A DNA stretch of 31,532 nt from JBOFOR01 sp051659545 (GTDB taxonomy: Bacteria; Bacillota; Clostridia; Peptostreptococcales; Peptostreptococcaceae). The notes under the pieces were generated by a model, which saw only the letters and a list, made by a program, of their open reading frames with translations, was not told where the DNA came from and ran no database searches. Where the stretch lies: the NCBI RefSeq assembly GCF_051659545.1, contig NZ_JBOFOR010000281.1:1-31532 (forward strand), written 5' to 3'. Positions 16,193-24,656 of the stretch are shown piece by piece (the first letter of the stretch is position 1; every line of letters begins with the position of its first letter). The position numbers and the translations under genes were made by a program.

Positions 16193-17656
16193 TTAATAGT
16201 AATTAATTATATTTTCTAAAGCTTTTGTAAGTATATCCCAACTTTTTAAACAAGATGGAATATTTAAATGCTCATTTGGGTTATGAAGTTCATATGCATT
16301 AGGTCCAAAGGATACAATGTCAAGATTTGGTATCTTTTCTATAAATATTCCAGTTTCAAGACCTGCATGAACAGCTTGTATTTTCATTTCATTCTTAAAT
16401 ATATCTTTATATGAATATAAAAATATATCTTTCATAATTGATTTATCATTATAATTCCACTCTGGATATGCATCCCTTGTAGAATACCTAAATTCTAAGA
16501 GTTTACTCAACTTTTCAATTTTATCTTCCAGTTCGTATCTTTTGCTTTTTTTGCAACTTCTTATTTCTCCTACAATTTCTACTTCATCATTTATAGTTCT
16601 AATTGTCCCCAAATTGTTAGAACTTTCAACAAGACCTTCAATACCTACACTCATGCTTTGTACTCCATTAGGTATAAGTACTAATAAGTCTATAATGCTA
16701 TTTAAACTTTTCTTTGAGAATACTTTATTAATATTATCAGGTGATTTTTCTAGGGTTATTTTTAATTTTTCTTCTACTAATCTTAATTCTTCTTTTATAA
16801 ATTCACTAGTTTCTTTAAATGTATCTTCCAGTTTATTAACTTCATCTTTATTAACATGTATTGTAGCATATGCATTTCTTGGTATTGCATTTGAACTGCT
16901 TCCACCATTAATGCTAGAAATATAGAGATCAGTTAAAGAGTTTATTCTGTCTAATAATTTTCCTAAAATTTTATTGGCATTTCCTCTTTCCTTATGTATT
17001 TCTTCTCCTGAATGTCCTCCTACTAGTCCATCTATTTTTAATTCATAAGGTATGTAATCTTGTTCTATCTCAACAAAATCTACTTTTATTGTTTCTATTG
17101 TTACAATTCCCCCAGTACTACTAACTAATAATTCATCATCTCTATTAGAATCTAGGTTTATCATTAGTTGACCTTTTAATATAGAAGCATCTATATTCAT
17201 AGCTCCTAACATTGTACTTTCTTCTTCTGTTGTTATAACTATTTCTAGAGGTGGATGCTTTAAATTATCATTATCTAATATTGCTAATGAATAAGCTAAA
17301 GCTACACCATCATCTGATCCAAGAGTTGTATTTGTACCATAAATCATATCATCAATAATTTGAAGTTGTATTGGATCTTTTTCAAAATTATGGTTTGAAT
17401 CAGTAGTTTTTACACATACCATATCCATATGACCTTGTAATATAACTGTTGGTAAATGTTCATAGCCCTTTGTAGCTTCTTTTTTTATTATTACATTTAA
17501 ATATTTATCTTGTATCACTTCTAAATTTCTTTCTTTAGCAAAGTTTACTAGATAATCACTAATTTCTTTCTCATTTCCTGACTCTCTTGGTATATCTGAA
17601 ATTACTTTAAAGTATTTAAAAAATGAAATCTCCATTAACTCTTCTAATTTATACAT
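16193..17656 (-). CDS. pepD: M20-family Xaa-His dipeptidase (aminoacylhistidine dipeptidase)
   Basis: 487 residues, the usual PepD length. Metal and catalytic residues of the M20 di-zinc peptidases are visible: H76 and D78 (GHMDMV), D115/D116 (GSDDG), E144/E145 (TTEEES), D169 (NLDSNRDDE) and the C-terminal H463 (HNPNEHL). The lid-domain motif KIDGLVGGHSGEEIHKERGNA is also typical. PepD hydrolyses small peptides such as Xaa-His and carnosine in the cytoplasm. The gene begins 20 bases after the YfcC-type transporter stop and shares its sigma-54 promoter by position, which points to uptake and hydrolysis of a peptide or amino-acid conjugate. Confidence 0.92.
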   Translation of the reverse strand: MYKLEELMEISFFKYFKVISDIPRESGNEKEISDYLVNFAKERNLEVIQDKYLNVIIKKEATKGYEHLPTVILQGHMDMVCVKTTDSNHNFEKDPIQLQIIDDMIYGTNTTLGSDDGVALAYSLAILDNDNLKHPPLEIVITTEEESTMLGAMNIDASILKGQLMINLDSNRDDELLVSSTGGIVTIETIKVDFVEIEQDYIPYELKIDGLVGGHSGEEIHKERGNANKILGKLLDRINSLTDLYISSINGGSSSNAIPRNAYATIHVNKDEVNKLEDTFKETSEFIKEELRLVEEKLKITLEKSPDNINKVFSKKSLNSIIDLLVLIPNGVQSMSVGIEGLVESSNNLGTIRTINDEVEIVGEIRSCKKSKRYELEDKIEKLSKLLEFRYSTRDAYPEWNYNDKSIMKDIFLYSYKDIFKNEMKIQAVHAGLETGIFIEKIPNLDIVSFGPNAYELHNPNEHLNIPSCLKSWDILTKALENIINYY

Positions 17657-17676
17657 ATTTATCTCCTTTTAATTAC

Positions 17677-19083
17677 TTAATATCCTATATATAATCCTAT
17701 AGTTAAAAATACCATTATACAAACTGCTATAACAATTACTAAAGGTGTAACAAATTTAATCCACTTTGAATAAGGAACCTTTGCAATAGTTAAAGCAGCA
17801 AGAAGTACTCCTGATGTAGGCATTACTAAACTAATTACACCTTTTCCTAAATGATATGCTGTAATTACTAGCTGAGTTGAAACATCTACTAAGTCACTAA
17901 GTGGTGCAAGTATTGGTATTGTAAGAGCAGCTAATCCTGAACCTGATGGTATTAAAAATCCCATAACTACTTCAAATAACATAGTTAAATTTATAAATAT
18001 AGGTTTCGGCAATCCTTGGAGCATCATTGCTGCACTGTTTAGTAAAGTATCTATTATTCTTCCATCTTGAGCTATAATTACAATTCCTCTAGCTAGGCCA
18101 ATAACAAAGGCAGCAGATACTACATCTATCATTCCAGCTACGAAGGTATCACAAATATCCTCTTGTTTAATACCTCCAGCTATTCCGCCTAAAACACCTA
18201 TTGCTGTAAATACCATAGCAATATTAGCAATTCCCCACTCCTGTGACAAGATTCCCCATATAATAATACTTATTCCTATACCAAATATAAGTAATACTAT
18301 ATTCTTTTTAGTATCAAGATTTCCAACTGATGTAAATCCACTTGAAAAGTCTTGATTAATATCTCTAAATTCATCGTATATAATTGATGTTTCAGGATGA
18401 CTTTTTACTTTTCTAGCATATTTCATTACAAATAGTGATGAAATAGTAATTAGTACTATAAAAATTAATGATCTATACTCTAGACCCGAACCTGGAGCAA
18501 CATCAGCTAAAGCTTGTGCTATACCAACTGTAAAAGGGTTTGTAGTAGATGCCATAAATCCAACTTCACTACCTAAAAATATTATAGCCATACCTGTAAT
18601 AGCATCATATCCTAATGAACACATCATAGGCACAAATATCATATAAAATGGAATTAATTCTTCTGCCATACCAAGAACTGAACCTGCTAATCCAAATAAT
18701 AACATAGAAATAGGAATTATTAACATATCTCTTCCATTTAATTTTCTAATTACAGCTCCTATTCCAGCTTGAATAGCACCTGTTTTGTTTACTATTGCAA
18801 AGGATCCACCTATTAATAGAACAAAACCAATAATATCTGCTGATTCAACAAATCCTAATATAGGTGCTATAAATATATTTGATATTCCTTGAGGATTTGA
18901 CTCTACTAATTTATAAGTTCCAGCAACTACAACATTTCTTCCATTAATTTCTGTAGTATCAAACTGTCCACTAGGAACTACCCAAGTTAATGCAGCCATA
19001 AGTACTATAAGCATAAATATTATTGTATAAGTGTGTGGTATGGTAAGCTTCTTTTTCTTAGTTGTTTCATATTTAATTTCCAT
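17677..19083 (-). CDS. YfcC/DcuC-type (ion-transporter superfamily) membrane carrier
   Basis: 468 residues with a basic cytoplasmic N-terminus and about 12 hydrophobic segments. Two re-entrant-type repeats carry the family motifs GSEVGFMASTTNPFTVGIAQALADV and FLIPSGSGLAALTIPILAPL, with MPTSGVLLAAL near the end. WVVPSGQFD after the first helix is characteristic of the YfcC/AbgT/DcuC group. Members take up C4-dicarboxylates, amino acids or peptides; the substrate here is not fixed. Pairing with PepD suggests a dipeptide or amino acid. The gene has an AGGGGGAAATC site and a -24/-12 promoter about 40-60 bases upstream, with a sigma-54 activator gene next door. Confidence 0.87.
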   Translation of the reverse strand: MEIKYETTKKKKLTIPHTYTIIFMLIVLMAALTWVVPSGQFDTTEINGRNVVVAGTYKLVESNPQGISNIFIAPILGFVESADIIGFVLLIGGSFAIVNKTGAIQAGIGAVIRKLNGRDMLIIPISMLLFGLAGSVLGMAEELIPFYMIFVPMMCSLGYDAITGMAIIFLGSEVGFMASTTNPFTVGIAQALADVAPGSGLEYRSLIFIVLITISSLFVMKYARKVKSHPETSIIYDEFRDINQDFSSGFTSVGNLDTKKNIVLLIFGIGISIIIWGILSQEWGIANIAMVFTAIGVLGGIAGGIKQEDICDTFVAGMIDVVSAAFVIGLARGIVIIAQDGRIIDTLLNSAAMMLQGLPKPIFINLTMLFEVVMGFLIPSGSGLAALTIPILAPLSDLVDVSTQLVITAYHLGKGVISLVMPTSGVLLAALTIAKVPYSKWIKFVTPLVIVIAVCIMVFLTIGLYIGY

Positions 19084-19124
19084 TTGATTTCCCCCTAAAG
19101 TAATAAGTAATTTTATTATTTATG

Positions 19125-19142
19125 TAGCAATTACTATGCCAA
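19125..19142 (-). promoter_or_regulatory. Sigma-54 (-24/-12) promoter of the transporter-pepD operon
   Basis: The minus strand reads TTGGCATAGTAATTGCTA. The GG (19140-19139) and GC (19128-19127) dinucleotides are exactly 12 bases apart, as needed for RpoN, and the flanking TTGGCA and TTGC match the consensus TTGGCAc-N5-TTGC. The predicted transcript starts near 19115, about 30 bases before the transporter ATG. The next upstream gene encodes a sigma-54 activator, which fits. Confidence 0.82.
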
Positions 19143-19274
19143 TAGGTTTTTTTTGAAATATATATTAATTTTAACTAAATAAGTGATCTACCTTATTGAA
19201 TTTATAAATTAAATAAAATATTCATTTCGCTTAATTTTGTAAGAAAAATTTCATAGGTAAATTTATCTCATGAA
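19143..19274. other. Probable enhancer region for the sigma-54 promoter
   Basis: An AT-rich gap between the -24 element and the terminator of the activator gene. Activator binding sites would be expected here. The only clear symmetry is the short palindrome AATTTATAAATT near 19200; no convincing pair of operators was found. Confidence 0.25.
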
Positions 19275-19322
19275 AAAGCTATAGCCATAATTGACTATAT
19301 ATTCAATTATGGCTATAGCTTT
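19275..19322 (-). terminator. Terminator of the sigma-54 activator gene
   Basis: A perfect 20-bp stem: AAAGCTATAGCCATAATTGA (19275-19294) with its complement at 19303-19322 around an 8-base loop. A T5 run follows on the minus strand. It lies about 80 bases after the activator stop and separates that gene from the sigma-54 promoter. Confidence 0.88.
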
Positions 19323-19403
19323 AGTTTTACTTAAATTTTATATTTAAATATATTTTATAAATTTTTAATAGTCGTTTTAGACTATATTATTATTTAACTT
19401 AAT

Positions 19404-20891
19404 CTACTTTAGGTATTTATTAATTTTTCTTACTGCTGTAGTTTGGCTAATATTTAAAGCTTTTGATAGTTTTATAGATGAATTATATTTTTTATAATAT
19501 TCTTTGATGATTTTTCCTTCAAGTGCTTCAATAGCCTTATTTAAATCCCCTATATTAGTGTTTGAATTTTCTTCTTCTATTTTGTTTTTTAGTTGAGTTT
19601 GCCAAGTGTTTATAATATATTGTGGAAGTATATCCACTTTAATCATTTCTTCTTCACAGTTTAATATTAATCCTTGTATCACATTTTCTAATTCTCTAAT
19701 ATTTCCTGGCCAAGTATAATTATTTAGATATTCCATAACACTATCATCAATCATTTTATTTTCTCCATATTTTTCATTGTACTTTTTCAATAGATTTATA
19801 CTTAATAGCGGTATATCATCTTTTCTTTTTCTAAGTGGAGGTAAATCAATAGATATTGTATTTAGGCGGTATAATAAATCTGCTCTAAACTTTCCTTGTT
19901 GAACTTCTTCTTCTAGGTTTTTATTAGTCGCTGCAATAATTCTACAGTCAATTTTTTTAGATACAGTACTACCAATTCTTCTAACTGTCTTATCTTGTAT
20001 TACCTTTAGCAACTTAACTTGTGCACTCATTGGAAGTTCTCCAACTTCATCTAAGAATAAGCTTCCTTTATGTGCTAACTCGATAAGACCTTTTTTACCA
20101 TCATTGTTAGCGCCTGTAAAAGATCCTTTAGTATAGCCAAATAATTCTGACTCGATTAACTGTTTGGGTATAGCACCACAGTTTACTTCTATAAATTCTC
20201 CTTCACTATAACCACTTAACATATGTAACTTTTTTGCTAGCATAGTTTTTCCAACACCAGTTTCCCCTTGAAATAAAATATTTACATCATACTTAGACAT
20301 TTTTTTTATTTTATTTAATGAGTTTGTAAAGTTTTTATTTTTAGTAATTACACTTCCCATTATGTCTTCCTTATTATCTTCTTTTATAGCATTATTTTTA
20401 TTATCAAATATAGGGTTATTATGTAAGACTTCTTCCATTAGTCTTTGTTTATTTTCTAGTTCATTTATTTTGCTGTTATATTGTTCTATTTTTTCATGTA
20501 AATCTTCTGACCACTCTTTTAAATGAAGATATTGTTCAACATCTGTAGAGTATGCTACTACTCTAATAATTTCATCATTTTCATTTTTTATAGGTACTGC
20601 AGTTACTATTAATCGTTTACCACTTTTTAAATTTTGAACAAGGGTAACTTCTTTCTTTACTCTTAATACCTTAGCAATTGAAGATGGTCTAAATAAACCT
20701 TCTTCCTCCAGTTCATACACGGAACGACCTAATACAGATTCCTTTTTACATCCATAGTAGCTTTCAAAATTTTCATCAGTTTGTAAAATTATGCCGCATC
20801 TATCTGCCACCATTGTATCTATATTATTTAAATACTGTAACACGGAATCTATTTCATTTGATGCAACAACTGTTTCTGTTATTCTTACCAA
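19404..20891 (-). CDS. PAS-containing sigma-54-dependent transcriptional activator
   Basis: 495 residues. A PAS-like sensor (about 18-120) and a coiled coil (about 121-158) come first. An AAA+ sigma-54 interaction domain follows with Walker A GETGVGKT (209-216), the sigma-54-contact loop GSFTGA (256-261, usually GAFTGA), Walker B LFLDEVGE (278-285), the arginine-finger region FRADLLYRL and YTWPGNIRELENVI (392-405). The end (about 465-495) is a HTH (KLSKALNISQTTAVRKINKYL). The start is TTG at 20889-20891, preceded by AGGGGG at proper spacing; the nearby ATG at 20897 hits a stop after four codons. It probably senses a small ligand and activates the adjacent transporter-pepD operon. Confidence 0.92.
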   Translation of the reverse strand: MVRITETVVASNEIDSVLQYLNNIDTMVADRCGIILQTDENFESYYGCKKESVLGRSVYELEEEGLFRPSSIAKVLRVKKEVTLVQNLKSGKRLIVTAVPIKNENDEIIRVVAYSTDVEQYLHLKEWSEDLHEKIEQYNSKINELENKQRLMEEVLHNNPIFDNKNNAIKEDNKEDIMGSVITKNKNFTNSLNKIKKMSKYDVNILFQGETGVGKTMLAKKLHMLSGYSEGEFIEVNCGAIPKQLIESELFGYTKGSFTGANNDGKKGLIELAHKGSLFLDEVGELPMSAQVKLLKVIQDKTVRRIGSTVSKKIDCRIIAATNKNLEEEVQQGKFRADLLYRLNTISIDLPPLRKRKDDIPLLSINLLKKYNEKYGENKMIDDSVMEYLNNYTWPGNIRELENVIQGLILNCEEEMIKVDILPQYIINTWQTQLKNKIEEENSNTNIGDLNKAIEALEGKIIKEYYKKYNSSIKLSKALNISQTTAVRKINKYLK

Positions 20892-20936
20892 TATAGCATC
20901 CCCCTTAATAAATAACTTTTTTAGCTTATTGCATAA

Positions 20937-20968
20937 CTCTGAATATATTGAAATTCAGAGATTTTTTT
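20937..20968 (+). terminator. Hairpin plus T7 upstream of the activator gene
   Basis: CTCTGAAT (20937-20944) pairs with ATTCAGAG (20953-20960) and is followed by a T7 run at 20962-20968, a plus-strand terminator layout. No plus-strand gene precedes it, so it may be a leader hairpin of the activator mRNA or a relic. Confidence 0.4.
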
Positions 20969-21067
20969 GCATGTATTTCAATGAATTCCCCCCACCAATT
21001 TAGTATAATTAAGTCACCACAACAAATTCACTAGAAAGGTAGGAAGAAATTCTATGATAGCTTTTAA

Positions 21068-21479
21068 CCTAATAAGGCGAAATTCCTCTTCCTCACCGTA
21101 GGAGGTGGAGGATGTAAGCCTACCGTTAGGTATATTTTACCATTCATATTTTTTTCTAAATTTGTTATACTAATAATATGTTTAGAACTTTCAAAACTGA
21201 ATATATGGAGTTGTTGCTAGAAATGATTAGCAACGTAAAATATTCAATCAATCGCCAACTGTACATCGAGCGATAACCAAGCCATGACGTGTACAGACTT
21301 AGTTCATTCACAATCCAATGAGGGTGGGTTCTGCTAAGAACGAAAACTAGTAAACAAAGATTGTATATAGAGGTCGGTGCGACCTTGTTAGCTTGGGTAA
21401 ACTTGTAGCGTTGGCTATATTGACCAAGAAGCCACCACTTCAAATTAGCCGTAGGTTAATTAAGTGGATGGTAGTTCAC
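21068..21479 (+). mobile_element. TnpB-less IS200/IS605-like element or omegaRNA-like structured region
   Basis: No coding sequence fits here, but dense secondary structure does. At 21068-21130 nested stems pair CCTAA/TTAGG, GGC/GCC and CCTCTTCCTC with GGAGGTGGAGG, as in a left-end hairpin. Further stems are GTTGCTA/TAGCAAC (21213-21234), CTGTACA/TGTACAG (21259-21296), AGGTCG-gtg-CGACCT (21371-21385) and CTTGG/CCAAG (21392-21428). At the end, GAAGCC is followed by a stem of CCACTT and AATTA with TAATT and AAGTGG (21435-21467), then ATGGTAGTTCAC. A terminal hairpin followed by GGTAGTTCAC-type ends is what I know from IS605/TnpB right ends, where it is the 3' scaffold of the omegaRNA. Boundaries are estimates; an IStron relic is an alternative. 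Confidence 0.45.
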
Positions 21480-21486
21480 TAATTTC

Positions 21487-22810
21487 ATGGATAACTTTGA
21501 TGAACTCACAAATGAGGCTACGCCTAAGTTGTTCCATTTATTTAATTCATTTATAAATATAGACGATTTAATACCTACATCATTTAACCAAAAATATTAT
21601 TCAGCTGTAGGCTCTCCGAGAGAATATTCTCTTTCGTCTATGATAAATTTCTTTATATTAAAGAATATTCTCGCTATATCAGAATCAAAGCAACTACTAA
21701 ATATACTTCACATATCTAAAGATATAAGAAAGTTTTGTGGTTTTACAAAAGTTCCACATGAGTCTCAAATATCTAGATTTAACACAAATTTGCTTAAAGA
21801 ACTTAATGATATGTTTCATAATTTAGTTAAAATTACAGAACAAATGTGTAAAGAAATAAATAAGCATCTAGCATCCATTTTAATTTCTGACACTACTGGT
21901 TTTGAAGCATATGTTAAAGAAAATAATCCTAAATTTCATCAATCTCTAGTTAATAATGCTAAGAAATTAGGCAAACTAAAAAATGATAAAAGTTTTGATG
22001 CTGAAAAATACGTTCAATCTCAGACCCCTAAAAAATCTAGTGCTAACTCAGATATCAAATTAACATATTTAAATGGTCACTTTGGATTTTACATTAAATC
22101 TAACATAGTAACTAATGGTCTTGGTGTTGTTCGACATATAGATTTCTATGATGAAGATATGGACTTCTCTTTGTCTCCAGCTAATGCAAAGGATGTTATA
22201 TGATGCAACAACACTTATACCAGTTTTAGAAAACTACTATGCTCGACATTTTAGCTTTAAATACATTTACTTTTTAGGAGATGCAGGTTTTGATGCTTCT
22301 GATAACTATGCTTACTTAGTTAAATATAGAAATTTAATACCTATTATCCCTTTAAATTTACGTCATCAAAGTAATTTACCTAAACCAGATTTTAATTCAT
22401 TAGGAATACCTACTTGCCCTAATGATCCAAATTTAGATATGAAATTTGATGGTGTAACTAGAGAAAAAGGGAGATCTGATAGAATTAAATATCTATGCCC
22501 GAAATCTAAAAAATGTAAAGTTAATGACCGTACGGCCTATCACTTAGCTTGTGATAATCCATGTACTACATCTACATGTGGTCGTGTAGTTCAAATTAGT
22601 GTAAATAGTGATTGCAGATTAAATACTGCGCTACCAAGAAATACTCAGCAATGCCAAGATTTATACAAAGTAAGAACTGTTTGTGAAAGAGCTATCGCCC
22701 AGTTAAAATCTTGTATGAATATTAAATCTACTCAACTTATAGCTTTAATAATCTTCTATAAGTCAGGTAAATTTTCAAATGTAAGAGCAATAAAAACATT
22801 AATTGCTTAA
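21487..22810 (+). pseudogene. DDE transposase (IS1182-like), frameshifted
   Basis: The first frame (21487-22203) begins MDNFDELTNEATPKLF and contains LSSMINFFILKNIL, CGFTKVPHESQISRFN and ILISDTTGFEAYVKENNPKF, where DTTG holds the first catalytic Asp. The second frame, open to 22810, holds FLGDAGFDASDNYAYL (second Asp) and YKVRTVCERAIAQLK (catalytic Glu). The two join near 22195, where AKD and LYDATTLIPVLENYY should be continuous; the offset is +1 (one base gained or two lost). The C-terminal part also seems shortened relative to the relatives I recall. The N-terminus begins 7 bases after the structured element, and no ribosome site precedes the ATG, so the true start may have been lost. The element is most likely immobile. 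Confidence 0.8.
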
Positions 22811-22833
22811 ATTCTAATCCAACCTTATTTTTT

Positions 22834-22852
22834 GAACTATTTTTAATAGTTC
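22834..22852 (+). terminator. Short hairpin downstream of the transposase
   Basis: GAACTAT (22834-22840) and ATAGTTC (22846-22852) form a perfect 7-bp stem with T-rich flanks, 24 bases after the transposase stop. A weak bidirectional terminator or an element-end structure. Confidence 0.5.
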
Positions 22853-22872
22853 TATTTTCAATGCTCAAATTT

Positions 22873-22951
22873 AATTGATAACTTACTTGCATTAGTAAAC
22901 ATTATTTTTTAGTATTAAATCTAATACTTGGAAGTAAATTATTTATCAATT
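22873..22951. repeat. Long imperfect inverted repeat
   Basis: AATTGATAACTTACTT (22873-22888) pairs with AAGTAA (22932-22937) and TTATCAATT (22943-22951), leaving a small bulge; the inner part can also fold partly. It lies between the transposase remnant and the stop of the RpiR regulator, so it may act as that gene's terminator or mark an element end. Confidence 0.4.
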
Positions 22952-22983
22952 ATGCAATCATCTAAAATAACTTTTTGATTTAA

Positions 22984-23817
22984 CTATTTATTTGACATGA
23001 CCCTATGATAGTGTTCTAGACCTTTTTCTGCTCTATCTCTATCTCTTTCATATAAACGAAGAAGTAGTATGTCACAAAAAATCATAGATAAAACAGCAGA
23101 GTTATAAAATGAGTCAAAAGATAAAGAAGTATTAAAATAATATGATGCATGGAACTCATTTGCAATAATTTCTGAATTACTAAACAAGGCAAGTGGTGCA
23201 CCCTTTTCTTCACAATATTGCGCTAACCAAAATTCATCATGTTGTACTTCTGGATAACTTGACATTAAAACTAAATCTTTACTTTTAAGTGCCAACATTT
23301 TTTCTTTTAAACCCATTCCTTCTTCTATTATAGCTATACATTTAATTCCTATCAAAGGAAAATAATTTATTAAATATTGAGCAACTACTTTATCTGACCC
23401 AATACCTACAAGGTATACTGTATCAGCTGAAAGTATGTTGTCTATCATTTTATCTAGTTCATTATAATCAAGATTTTCAATGAATTTAGATACATCCTCT
23501 TTTAAGGAAATATTATAATGGAAGATTTTATTAACCTCATCGTTTTCTTTCATTTTTTCAACATAATGATATGGACTTCTTACAAGGCTCTTTTCATTTT
23601 TAATTTCATTCTTAAATTCAAGATAGCCTTTAAATCCTAAGGTCTTTGCAAATCTAACCACAGTTGCTGTGCTTACTTCAGAGCCTTGTGCTATTTCTGC
23701 ATTAGACTTAGAAGTAATTGTGCTATAGTTTTCTACTATATATTTTGCAACTTTCTTTTCTCTATATGAAAACTGTTCATAATTATCAAGCATTTGCTGT
23801 TTTAATGTTGTTTTCAT
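22984..23817 (-). CDS. MurR/RpiR-family transcriptional regulator
   Basis: 277 residues. The N-terminal HTH_6 domain (1-77) contains FSYREKKVAKYIVENYSTIT and the recognition region SEVSTATVVRFAKTLGFKGYLEFK. A SIS sugar-phosphate-binding domain (about 120-260) follows, with DTVYLVGIGSDKVVAQYLIN and DLVLMSSYPEVQ, where the usual SxSG loop is SSYPE. This family represses or activates sugar or amino-sugar catabolic genes in response to phosphosugars. No sugar-use genes sit beside it; the nearest gene is the divergent staygreen gene, 143 bases away. The target is unknown. Confidence 0.9.
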   Translation of the reverse strand: MKTTLKQQMLDNYEQFSYREKKVAKYIVENYSTITSKSNAEIAQGSEVSTATVVRFAKTLGFKGYLEFKNEIKNEKSLVRSPYHYVEKMKENDEVNKIFHYNISLKEDVSKFIENLDYNELDKMIDNILSADTVYLVGIGSDKVVAQYLINYFPLIGIKCIAIIEEGMGLKEKMLALKSKDLVLMSSYPEVQHDEFWLAQYCEEKGAPLALFSNSEIIANEFHASYYFNTSLSFDSFYNSAVLSMIFCDILLLRLYERDRDRAEKGLEHYHRVMSNK

Positions 23818-23960
23818 AATACCCCCCCTATTTTAATTGTCTTATTGAATTATAACACACAAATCATCAAGGTCTCCACCCTCATAAAAAATACTGAATC
23901 ACAATTTTTTTTCTATTTTATATTATATATTAGTACAAATAATATAAGGTTGGTGATTAC

Positions 23961-24416
23961 ATGAAATTCAATCCAGATAAGCTTGAAACTACATTTATCG
24001 AACCTATGACACCATACGGTCCTATTATTGATAGAAAATATACTCTTACTCACTCTGATGAAACAGGTGTTATGTTTTTAGATATAGCTGATAAATATAA
24101 TTATGATGCTATAAATCAAGAAATGAGAGATGAGCTTTTAGGTACATGGAAAATATCTGATGAAACTGATTATAAACTACTTTTTTATGCATATGTAGGA
24201 GATACTGATTATATAAATGCCATGATGAAATACAGTGCTTTTAAATACCATATGAAATTAGCTTTACAAGCTGTAATTTATGGAGATAGAGATTTATTTA
24301 TTAAATACCCTGAGCTTGTTAATGCTCCTATTTATGTAAAGTTTGATTCATCTATACCTATATTTGATGCTTACGAATCATACGGATATGTAAAAGATTA
24401 TATCTCTACTAAATAA
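23961..24416 (+). CDS. Staygreen (SGR/Mg-dechelatase) family protein
   Basis: 151 residues. MKFNPDKLETTF, IDRKYTLTHSDETGVMFLDIA, YNYDAINQEMRDELLGTWK, LALQAVIYGDRDLFIKYPEL and NAPIYVKFDSSIPIFD match the core pattern I know for the Staygreen family (YTLTHSD...LFL, RDEVxxEW, ALxxIRYGDRxLFxxxPxL). Plant SGR removes magnesium from chlorophyll a, and bacterial relatives have been reported to share Mg-dechelating activity. A role in handling dietary chlorophyll or another metallo-tetrapyrrole in an anaerobe is inference. No signal peptide is present, so it acts in the cytoplasm. It is a single gene with the site AGGTTGGTG, divergent from the RpiR regulator and followed by a strong terminator. Confidence 0.82.
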   Translation: MKFNPDKLETTFIEPMTPYGPIIDRKYTLTHSDETGVMFLDIADKYNYDAINQEMRDELLGTWKISDETDYKLLFYAYVGDTDYINAMMKYSAFKYHMKLALQAVIYGDRDLFIKYPELVNAPIYVKFDSSIPIFDAYESYGYVKDYISTK

Positions 24417-24453
24417 TTTTATATCAATTTGTAAGCGTGTTTTAAATTGCTAA

Positions 24454-24501
24454 ATAAAAGTGTATCAAAATAAATAATTTTATATTATGATACACTTTTA
24501 T
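24454..24501. terminator. Terminator after the staygreen gene
   Basis: ATAAAAGTGTATCA (24454-24467) pairs perfectly with TGATACACTTTTAT (24488-24501) around a 20-base AT-rich loop. It lies about 40 bases after the stop. Its symmetry would allow use from either side. Confidence 0.75.
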
Positions 24502-24656
24502 ATTACAAAAACTATTTATTAATTTTATTCTTTTATAATACTATGATAAGTACATCACTTATTCAAAAGGATATATTAATCCCCACTGGTTTCTTGCTTC
24601 ATTTAATAAATGACTAACATCTTTTTATCATAAACATAATTGCATATTACAATTTT

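Noticed and set aside
19190..19215. AATTTATAAATT palindrome as the activator's enhancer
   Set aside because: Short, pure A/T, single copy; expected by chance in this composition.
21181..21400. Group I intron core
   Set aside because: A GTACAGACTTAG and a TATATAGAGGTC loosely recall the P7 strands, but they do not pair with each other and no clear P3-P8 core can be drawn.
21165..21443. A 92-codon minus-strand open frame in the structured region
   Set aside because: It is antisense to a run of stem-loops, has no ribosome site or recognisable family, and its composition follows from the structured DNA.
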